Of a stretch of DNA of 64,000 nucleotides, positions 55,599-64,000 are shown one piece after another. The stretch spans positions 104,791,087 to 104,855,086 of the forward strand of contig CM043966.1 of assembly GCA_014529385.2 (NCBI GenBank), read 5' to 3'. Every line of letters starts with the position of its first letter. Position 1 is the first letter of the stretch. Under the pieces are notes generated by a model. It saw only the letters and a program-made list of their open reading frames with translations, did no database searches and had not been told where the DNA came from. The stretch is from Adiantum capillus-veneris. Its lineage: Eukaryota > Streptophyta > Polypodiopsida > Polypodiales > Pteridaceae. A program made the translations under genes and the position numbers.

Positions 55599-58500
55599 TA
55601 GAAAAATATCAGTTCCTCCAAAATACAAAGCATTTGTTGTTGTCCCTTTTAGATACCTAAGTATCCACTTCACAGCTTGCCAATGCTCTTTACCTGGGTT
55701 GTCCATGAACCTACTCACAACTCCCACTGCATGTGCAATGTCTGGCCTTGTCCAGACCATAGCATACATTAGAGAACCTACCGCTGCAGCATATGGAACT
55801 TTAGACATATAGGCTATCTCCTCTTGTGTCTTTGGACACATATCCTTCGTTAGTTTAAAATGACCAGCCAAAGGTGTAGAAACTGGTTTTGCATTTTGCA
55901 TTGCAAACCTTTCTAGTACCTTCTTGATGTAATCTTCTTGAGATAGCTTTATTGTCTTCTTCGTCCTGTCCCTTGATATTTTCAGACCAAGTATCCTCTT
56001 TGCAGCACCTAAATCTTTCATTGAAAAAGATTTGGACAGCTCCTCTTTTAGGTCTTTGATGTCCTGCATGTCAGCACTTGCAATCAACATGTCATCAACA
56101 TACAACATTAGGATGATGAATTTACCATCTCCCAAATTCTTCGTGTAGACGCAGTGATCCGAGTTGCATCTTGTGAATCCATGATCCAACATCCATCGAT
56201 CAAACTTCAAGTACCATTGTCTTGATGCTTGCTTTAAACCATACAAGCTCTTCTTTAATCTGCAAACCATTTTCTCCTTACCTTTTACTTCATACCCCTT
56301 TGGTTGAAGCATGTAGATTTCCTCCTCTAAGTCACCGTGAGGAAATGCCGTATTTACATCCATTTGCTCGAGATTTAGATCATGAGCAGCCACAAGGCTT
56401 AAGACAAGCCTAATTGAGTTCATTTTTACAACAGGAGAAAATATTTCATTGAAGTCAATACCTTTCTTTTGAGAAAACCCTTTTACCACAAGCCTAGACT
56501 TTTACCTTTTCTTCCCACCTTCTTCTTCCTTCAGTTTGTACACCCATTTGTTTTGAAGTGCCCACTTACCTTTAGGCAACTCAACCAACTCCCATGTTTG
56601 GTTGCGATGTAGTGAGTCCATCTCCACTTGCATGCTCTTCGTCCATTCTTCTTTGGATTCATGTTGCATAACTTCTTCATATGATTCCGGCTCTCCAGAA
56701 TCTGAGATCAAGAGATGGTTGAAGGAAGGAACAAACCTTTCTGGAGGTCTACTTGCTCTTGTAGATCTTTGGGGAATAGGTTGAGGCTCCTCATTTGGTT
56801 GATGTTGTTGCACATTGTCACCGTTTGCAGTCCTTGAGTCTTCACCGTCCTCAAGCTCCATGTAGTCATCACCTGTTTCTTTTGTTTTTTTTCTTTCCAA
56901 GTAATCGTTATACATATTTTGTTCGTTAAAAATTACATCCCTACTCCTTAAGATTTTACCATCTTCAGGATTCCATAGGCGATACCCAAAGTCTCCTTCT
57001 CCATAGCCAATGAAGAAACACTTTTTGGACTTTGCATCTAACTTTGATCTTAGGCTTCTATCTATGTGCATGAAAGCCTCACACCCAAACACTTTGAGAA
57101 ATGCATAATTCACCGGTTTACCTGTCCATGCCTCTTCTGGAACTCCCCCATCCAATGCCGTTGAGGGTGACCGATTGATTAAGTACACAAACGTACTTAC
57201 AGCTTCCGCCCAAAGCTCAAGCGGTAGGCCTGCATGTAGCCGCATGCTTCGTGCTCGTTCCATGATTGTCCTGTTCATCCTTTCCGAAATCCCATTTTGT
57301 TGAGGTGTCCTTGGGGTTGTCCTTTGCCTCCGAATGCCATTGTTAGCACAAAAGATTTCAAAAGCTTGGCTGCAATATTCGCCTCCATTGTCGGATCTGA
57401 GGCATTTAACCTTGGTACCTGTTTCATTCTCCACAAAGGCTTTCCACCTTTGAAATATGGAAAATACATCGGATTTATTCTTCATGACATAAACCCATGT
57501 TTTTCTAGTCGCATCGTCTATGAATGTTACATAGTACAATGAGCCACCAAGTGATGGTGTACTTGCAGGACCCCAAACATCAGAATGAACCAACTCAAGT
57601 TTTTTATTTTTTCTTTCATTTCTTGATTTTTGAAATTTTACCTTCTTTTGTTTACCATAAACACAATCTTCACAGAACTCTAAGTCCACTTCTTTCAAAC
57701 CTGGTAGAAGTTTCTTTGTTTGAAGGATTTGCATTCCTTTGGCACTCATATGCCCAAGTCAGTAGTGCCACACCGCACTGTCAACTTCTGTAATTGCTGC
57801 ACAAGCTGAAGGTTGCGTGTTAACAGTACACAAGTAAAGTGTACCGACTTTTTCACCCTTGGCAACCACCAAAGATCCCTTTGAGATCTTCCACCGTTTG
57901 TTTCCGAATACAATGTTGTGACCTTCATCGTCCAATTGTCCTGTAGAGATCAAATTTTTGCGAAGAGAAGGAACATGCCTAACATCTTTAAGCTTCCATT
58001 CATTTCCGTTAGCAGTTTTGACAAAAACTGTACCTTTGCCGACAATCTCACAAGCTTCATCATCTCCCAACTATACATACCCAAAATTACCTTTGGTGTA
58101 GTCTTGGAAATGTTGCTTGTGTGGGTCGCATGGAATGAAGCCCCGGAATCTACTATCCAGGAATTAGACACATTGTCTAATGAGAGAATTAGAGCATCTT
58201 GCTCTACTTTACCTGCCACATTGGCCTCCGATGTTGGCTTGTTGTCTTGAGACTCTGTCTCCTTCTTCTTCTTGGACCAGCAATCCTTCTTGACGTGGCC
58301 CTTCTTGCCGCAGTTCCAACATTCAAGAACTGACTTTGTGCGTGACTTGCTCCGCCTTGAGCGATCACGACCCTTTTGGTTTTTGAACCTCTCCTTAAGC
58401 CTTCCTCTTGTTTCCACTGATAGTGCAGCACTTGATGATTCTCCTGTGCTTCTCCTTCGCATTTCCTCGCTTAGGAGAATACCCACAACATCATCAAACT

Positions 58501-59029
58501 TAAGAGTATTTGTGCCAGAGATAGAATTACTTACAGCCATCACAAGGCTGTCCCAACTATCCGGTAGAGATGATAGTATAAGGAGAGCTCGCACTTCGTC
58601 ATCGAAATTGATTTTCACTGATCAAAGTTGACTTATGTTTGTGTTAAAGTCATTTAGGTGTTCTGCAACTGAACCATTCTCTGCCATCTTTAGATTGAAC
58701 AAGCGCTTCATAAGAAATACCTTATTGGATGCCGATGGTTTCTCGTAGAAGTCGTCAAGTGACTTCATCAAGTCCTCCGTGGTCTTCATCTCCGAAACAT
58801 TGAAGGCCACCGTTGACGCCAAGCTTAACCGGATTGTTCCTAGTGCCTTTCGATCAAGGACAATCCATGCTTCATCTACCATTGTTGCGGGCTTCTTCGC
58901 AAGACCGCCTAGTGGCAAATAGAGGTCCTTCTGGTAGAGATAGTCTTCAATCTGCATCTTCCAATGTTGGTAGTTTTTGCCGTTGAACTTCTCAATCTTG
59001 AGCTTCCCTTCCTCCGCCATAACTCCCAC
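55599..59029 (-). pseudogene. Copia C gag-pol, disrupted
   Basis: Gag starts at about 59017 (MAEEGKLKIEKFNGKNYQHW). Then come the knuckle CWNCGKKGHVKKDC (near 58320), protease WIVDSGASFHAT (near 58160), integrase (HSDVWGPAS, IDDATRKTWVYVM, RSDNGGEYCS), reverse transcriptase (YVDDMLIAS, near 56100) and the start of RNase H (FLEGYA, near 55610). Interruptions on the coding strand: TGA 58624-58622, a one-base loss near 58085 with TAG 58073-58071, TGA 57761-57759, and TAA 56504-56502. RNase H is cut after its first strand, so its catalytic residues are gone. The element cannot mobilise itself. Confidence 0.93.
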
Positions 59030-59093
59030 TCAATTCAAGGAATCCTTTCCTTGAGATAATTTAGCTACGAGCAAACCTTGCTCTGATACTAGT

Positions 59094-59846
59094 TGTTAGG
59101 AAATAAGACGTAGCTAAATAGAGTTTTGAGTAGATTACTTAATGGAGAGAGATAGATTTCACACACAAGAGATTATACTAGAGTAGAGAGAGAGAGAGAG
59201 AGAGTGCACACATGATATACGTGGTTCACCCAATGTGGGCTACGTCCACGGGAAAGCAGCCACTCAATGGCTTTAGTACTTCAAAACAAGAAGTAGTTTA
59301 CAAAGGGATTATACCCTTAATGGAGCTCCCGCCTTGCTTCACTCTCACCACCTCACACTCACCTTGTTGCATCAACTTCACACTATGAAATGTGTGTAGA
59401 AATGGCCTCCTTTTATAGGCCAAAAGGGCTGCCCTCTCTTATGAGAGACAGCCATGTGTAGCCGCCCTTGTGCAAATAAGTCCAAATCGGACCCTCCAAT
59501 CCGCTCATGTGTGGCCGCCCTTGAGAAGACAAGTCCACTTTTGAATTCGGCCACCGGCCACCGGCCATTGACTTCCGACCACCGGCCACCGGCCAACCGA
59601 CCACTTTCCGGCCGCCGTCCGGCCATAATATTCCGGCGAAAAGGAATATTCCGGCAAAAAAAAAGTCTATGGGGCCTCCGCCCTCGAGGCCTCTAAAGTT
59701 GCCCCTGATTTTTGTCCGTGAAAATTTTGGTTTCTGGTGAGTGATTTTCCTTCACGCACGATGGCTTCTCCTCATAATGGGGGCCTTACAAATGTGCGCT
59801 TATACCACAGAAAATTACAAGGGTAAATCAGGCTCCATACTTAACA
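59094..59846 (-). repeat. Copia C 5' LTR, complete (753 bp)
   Basis: TG…CA ends on both strands (TGTTAGG … TTAACA). It contains a GA tract near 59185-59202 and a GGCCACC minisatellite near 59550-59600. Confidence 0.9.
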
Positions 59847-59851
59847 GAAAC

Positions 59852-59987
59852 CACATCAAGCATACATTTCCGCTACCACCTGCCTGCCCAGGGCCTTTAT
59901 ACCTGCTCTAGCATCTTGCCATGCACCTATTAACATACACACCCACGCTTGTGTCCACTCCTAGCATCGGCCAAATTTGGTTGCACC
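59852..59987 (-). repeat. LTR of gypsy family E, copy 3 (part beyond copia C)
   Basis: CATCAAGCATACATTTCCGC and the following GCCCAGGGCCTTT match copy 1 near 21893-21930, which shows that copia C split this LTR. Confidence 0.8.
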
Positions 59988-60430
59988 AACGTTTATGATT
60001 AGATTGTAGTCATGTTGTATCATTGTTGTGCACGCATGATGGTTTTTAAACACTCCTAACTTTTGATCAATTTTTGAGGGTCTTTTGCTCAAAATTTGGC
60101 AGAGTGGTCAAGATTATTGGCACTGTGTTATATTAATATCATGTCTAAAAAATTATAGAGCTTGTCACATCATAAGCCATATGAAAATATTTGATAATAA
60201 ATTTTGAGAATAAATCAATTAAATCTAAGTACTTTATCTCCATAGTCAACTCATTTAATTATAGTACAACATTAGAACTCCTATGACGACACATATCAAA
60301 TCCTTCAAGAATATCATCAATCAATTGGTTATTGTTGGTTACAATTTTTTTGATATGGTAAAGGATCATTCTTATGATAATATCGTTTCATTTTTCTAAA
60401 AGCAAGGATGAGATTGATTTTGATCAAGCT
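59988..60430. other. Non-coding AT-rich DNA
   Basis: No coding frame or repeat partner recognised. Confidence 0.4.
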
Positions 60431-60439
60431 TGTATATAC

Positions 60440-61070
60440 TTGATTGAGTATTCTCAAGGACATACACGACATGAATGATGCCTTCCAAATCAAGAAATAG
60501 TTATGATCTCATAGGAGGACACAACATCATGACAAGATTTACGTGCTCATAGGCATCCCTTTCCTTGCTTCAATTGTAGGGGTCATCGTGGTGGTAACTT
60601 CTCTTGTCTTAGATTTCCTATTAGACATTGCTCTTATTGTGAAAAAAGTTGTCACACTTCAGATGATTGATGGGCAAAGTAGTATGACAAGGAACATGGG
60701 ATTACAAATAAGTAGCCACATTTATCTAGAGATTCTTCTCCTTGTGAATATATGAAGAGACTGATCATCCAACCATCAATATTTTAAAAGACATTTTGAT
60801 TAGATAGTAATAGATCTTATGCTCCTCAACATAATGACATTGTTTTAGAAACAAATTGTGCTCTTTGTTCAGTCTCTTTGGATAGGATACTTCATGTTTT
60901 GATGCATCTCTCTTTATTGTTGATTCTAGTGCTATAGGAAATATGACATATCAATCTCAATGGTTACAAATTATCATCCTTTTCCTATTCAAAAATTGAT
61001 TTATCTCACCGATGACACAACTTTTTCTTACGAAGAAGATGGGGCCTAGGAGGGTTTCTTTGTTACCATA
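60440..61070 (+). pseudogene. Copia gag/protease fragment (another family)
   Basis: Decayed phrases in changing frames: a cysteine-rich segment CFNCRGHRGGNFS…CSYCEKSCHTSD near 60560-60670, then LFIVDSSAIGNMTYQSQWL near 60915-60970. The latter matches the copia protease region, with the active-site D-S-G changed to D-S-S. No intact frame. Confidence 0.55.
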
Positions 61071-61074
61071 TACA

Positions 61075-61287
61075 TGTGGTAGTGATGTGTGTGAACACAC
61101 TAGGACCGTTGGGGCATTTTTTCCCTCTTTAGGAGGTTTTTTCCCCCAAGCATTGTATATACGCCCATCACTCTAGGGCTATGTATCTTTCCATATCATA
61201 CTAAGTAACACACTCTCTATTGTGTGCCTTGAGCTTCCTTCGTCTTCTCCAAGTTGTGTGCGTTTCTTTGCAACTCTAATTCCAACA
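61075..61287 (+). repeat. Copia A3 5' LTR (left border uncertain)
   Basis: Ends TTCCAACA two bases before a PBS. A TATA-like TGTATATACG lies near 61164. The start is one of several TG dinucleotides between 61075 and 61090. The 3' LTR is beyond the window, so it cannot be confirmed by comparison. Confidence 0.55.
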
Positions 61288-61289
61288 AT

Positions 61290-61300
61290 TGGTATCAGAG
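61290..61300 (+). other. Copia A3 primer-binding site
   Basis: TGGTATCAGAG, complementary to initiator methionine tRNA, directly after the LTR. Confidence 0.9.
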
Positions 61301-61650
61301 TAGGTTGTGTCCTCCCGGGCTTAGTCACCAGCTGCTCAAGCACACACTTGCTCACTTTCTTCGATTTCAGTGAGCTTTGGCAAGCGTTCGTAGGTCGACG
61401 ATTTTTTTTTGGGAAAGCTTGTAGAGCTTAGTCTGCTCAAATTTTTGATTCGGGCACATTTCGGCCTCCGTTCCCACTTCAGGCAATATTGCACAGGCTA
61501 TTTCGTCATTTTGTGCAGAATTTCTGTCAGTGCCATTTTCTGCATAACAGGTGCCTCATAGTCTTCTACGGTTTGTGCTATATAGCACGTGTTTTTCTCG
61601 CTTTGTTTCTCCTATTTTCGGGCAGTTTTAACATCAGGTGCAACATTTAC

Positions 61651-64000
61651 CATGGCCGACAACAACATAGATGTGTTCAAGATGTTTGCTCTGCTGAGGA
61701 CAGGTTGGATGGGGACAACTACCCTATGTGGGCTTATATGATGCAACATGTTCTTGTGTCAAAGGGCGTCTGGAACATTGTGTAGGGCAATGATGTACGT
61801 CCTGGTTATGAGGATGTAGGTGATGTTGAGGATGTTGCAGGTCTTGCTGCAAGGATTGCTGCTATTAGAGTTGTTTTGCCTACGGCAGAACAAGCTGGTT
61901 GGGATGTAAAGGATGCACAGGCTCATGCATTGATTGCGTTGTCCGTGAGGCGCACCATTGTTCCTCACATTCGTTCAACAAAATCTGCAAAACAGGCTTG
62001 GGATATTCTAGCGGGTCTTTATGCAAGCCACAATGAGGCTAAAATTGCTTTGCTGCATAAAGAGCTGAAGTCGAAGATTATGCATGAGGAAGATGATATG
62101 GACACTTTCCTTGCTAGTGTCAAGGATATCAATGAGCAACTTATTTGTGCAGGTGAAGTCATTTCAGACAGTTCCCTTGTGCAGACTGTTCTTGATGCCT
62201 TACCAGATTCTTACCAGACTTTTGCTAGTACTTGGAGACTGATGACCCAAGAAAATCTTGAAGTTGTCAAGTCTGATACATTATGCACATTGTTGTTGCA
62301 AGGGTCACTTTCCAGAAAAAACAGAACTAGGTAGCGTGCAGTTGAACAGGCTTTTCTTGCTTCTCAAAGAAAGGGTGGTAACAACAATGCGGCCACTTCT
62401 TATGGTTCTCTTGCAAGTGGCAAAACTTATGTTCCTAATGCTTCTGCTGGCAGCAATTCGTCTGAAAATTCTGGTGATAAGGGAAAAAAGAAGATGCGTT
62501 GCCATTATTGTAAAGCTAATGATCACTTGATCAAGTCGTGTCCTAAGTTGAAGGCCAAAGAGGCTAAGAAGAAAGAGGGTGGCTCCATTGCAAATGCTGG
62601 TTCCACTACAAATGAGGCCATTGTTGAGTCTTCTGTGAAAGGAGACTGTGTTGCTGATGTTGATGCAGAATGGGCTTTTAGCGCAGAGTGCACTTACAAT
62701 CGTGTTGTCCATGATGCATGCTTGTCAGTTGCTGCAGATTCACATGTGTGGTATTTTGACAGTGGTGCTACAAAGCACATTACCTCACATCGTGAATTGT
62801 TTACCTCTCTCGAGTCTGTCCCTCATGGGAATTCAGCCACTTGTGCCAACAATGCCTCTTATTCGGTTCAGGGAGTTGGAAAGATTGTGCTTACTGCTAC
62901 AAACGATAGTTCCTTCACACTTGTTGATGCACTTTATGTACCTGGGATCAAGAAGAATCTCTTGTCTGTATCCGCACTTGCTAGACTTGGACTTGTAGTC
63001 AAATTTGTGGATGACAGATGTACAATTCATGATCTCAATTTTGGTGATGAAATTGTTGCATCTGGCCTTTTGTGCCGTGGGTTGTATAAGCTCACTTTGT
63101 ATGACAAGTGTGGACAAAATTTTGCAAATGCTGTTGCAGATTCAAGGGCTATTTTAGATGCAAAACCTTTGGCATGCACGTTTTGGTCATCTGAATTTTG
63201 CTAGTTTGCTGCGTTTGCAGAAATCTGATATGGTTGCTTCTTTGCCGCCTCTTGAAGCACCTCTCAAACATGTTTGGGAAGGCTGTATTTTGGGTAAGAT
63301 GCAACGTTCTAAGTTTCCAAAGGATGGTTCAGTTCAGGCCACATGCAGGTTCAGGCCACATGCAGGTTGCAGCTTGTGCATAGTGATGTTTGTGGGCCCA
63401 TGCAAACTCCGTCCTCGGGTAATTACCTTTACTTTGTGATTTTCATTGATGATTACTCCAGGCATGCATGGGTATTTCCGCTTAAAGCGAAGTCCAAAGT
63501 TTTTATGTGCTTCAAACAATTTTTGGCTATGGCTGAAAATGTTTCGAAATGTACTATGGGCACCCTCCGTTCGGATCGAGGGGGGGAGTATATGTGTCGT
63601 GAATTAAATGCATTCTTGGCTAGTCGTGGGATAAAACACCAATGTACAATGCCTTATACACCCAGAAAAATGGTGTTGCTAAGAGGAAAAACAGGTCACT
63701 GGCGTAAATGGCACGATGTATGGTCAAAAGTCAAGCTTTGCCGCATTCTTTTTGGCTTGAGGCCATCATATGTGCCACTTATGTACTTAACAGGTGTCCT
63801 ACGAAAGCTTTGCAGTCTATTACTCCATATGAAGCATGGCATGATAGAAAGCCTTCTATTGAGCACATGCGTGTTTTTGGTTGTTTGGCATATGCTTTGG
63901 TGCCACAAACACAACACATAAAATTGGATGATAAGACTGTCAAACGTATTTTGGTTGGTTATAGTGCTAAAAGCAAAGGTTACAGGTTATATCATCCGCA
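61651..64000 (+). pseudogene. Copia A3 gag-pol, disrupted and incomplete
   Basis: ATG 61651 (MADNNIDVFKMF), then a frame change near 61690 before EDRLDGDNYPMWAY. Gag has TAG codons at 61783-61785 and 62332-62334. Copy A1 has CAG at both places. The knuckle CHYCKANDHLIKSC lies near 62497, protease WYFDSGATKHIT near 62751, and the GAG-pre-integrase near 63170-63300 after a one-base shift at about 63170. A 17-bp tandem duplication at 63332-63365 shifts the integrase frame. Integrase continues with LVHSDVCGPMQT and IDDYSRHAWVF, then RSDRGGEYMC, with another shift near 63665. The product would be capsid, protease and integrase of a copia element, but this copy is dead. Confidence 0.92.

Larger units (their letters stand above)
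55039..59846 (-). mobile_element. Ty1/copia element C, inserted in the gypsy E2 LTR
   Basis: Both ends begin TGTTAGGAAATAAGACG on the plus strand. The right LTR (the 5' LTR on the minus strand) spans 59094-59846 and ends TTAACA. The target duplication GAAAC flanks the element (55034-55038 and 59847-59851). A PBS variant follows the 5' LTR, reading ACTAGTATCAGAGC on the minus strand next to 59094. The interior is a broken gag-pol. The left LTR is incomplete: a deletion removed the end of RNase H, the polypurine tract and the outer part of the LTR. Confidence 0.93.
61288..64000 (+). mobile_element. Ty1/copia element A3, running off the window
   Basis: The longest copy of family A. It has the PBS, a 0.36 kb leader, gag, protease and part of integrase. 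It serves as the uninterrupted reference for A1 (target of copia B at 62928-62940) and A2. The reverse transcriptase and 3' LTR lie outside the window. Confidence 0.9.

Overview
The window is nuclear DNA of a flowering plant. It carries GT-AG introns, a plant ubiquitin-specific protease gene, plant-type Ty1/copia and Ty3/gypsy retrotransposons, a CACTA (En/Spm-like) DNA transposon, a MITE, and very long CT, GA and CA/GT microsatellites. I cannot name the species. Nothing bacterial, viral-genomic or CRISPR-like is present, and I see no rRNA gene or intact tRNA gene. At least two thirds of the window is recognisable mobile or repetitive DNA, most of it broken and nested.

Layout. 1-2450 is anonymous AT-rich DNA with microsatellites. 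From 2455 to about 9510 lies a CACTA transposon. It has a CACTA-type left end with subterminal repeats, a long microsatellite-rich leader that also holds tandem tRNA-related (SINE-like) units, a decayed TNP2 transposase gene (4684-7859), an inverted copy of the TNP2 3' end, and a second TNPA-like gene (8244-9506). I could not find its right end. From 11970 to 19355 is a copia element (family A1) split by a young 5.5 kb copia element on the minus strand (family B, 13555-19102, TSD CTTTA). From 19354 to about 33110 there are gypsy-type remains: an LTR with adjacent gag (family E), two decayed gag regions (family D) and a pair of 0.5 kb direct repeats. A second, inverted fragment of copia A lies at 33117-34590, followed by the tail of another copia on the plus strand.

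The one clear host gene is a UBP25-like ubiquitin carboxyl-terminal hydrolase on the minus strand, 43193-39188. It has eight exons that join in frame into about 706 residues. A short unrecognised exon (36220-36375) and a neighbouring open stretch may belong to another host gene. A 0.4 kb tandem duplication (37555-38325) lies between them and the protease gene.

From 45.7 kb the window is again mobile DNA: a MITE with 9-bp target duplications (45963-46443), then a gypsy LTR with an Athila/Tat-like primer-binding site (46706-47628) leading directly into an array of about 280-bp repeats. Each repeat carries an 18-bp palindrome, CATGGATCGCGATCCATG or a close variant (seven copies, 48157-49835). 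A minus-strand gypsy element (family E2, 50066 to about 59987) follows, its 5' LTR interrupted by a copia element (family C, 55039-59846, TSD GAAAC). The window ends in a plus-strand copia A3 that runs off the edge.

The observations I consider most worth checking are the palindrome-bearing array inside the gypsy element, the self-complementary inverted duplication of the CACTA transposase 3' end, and the tandem SINE-like units.
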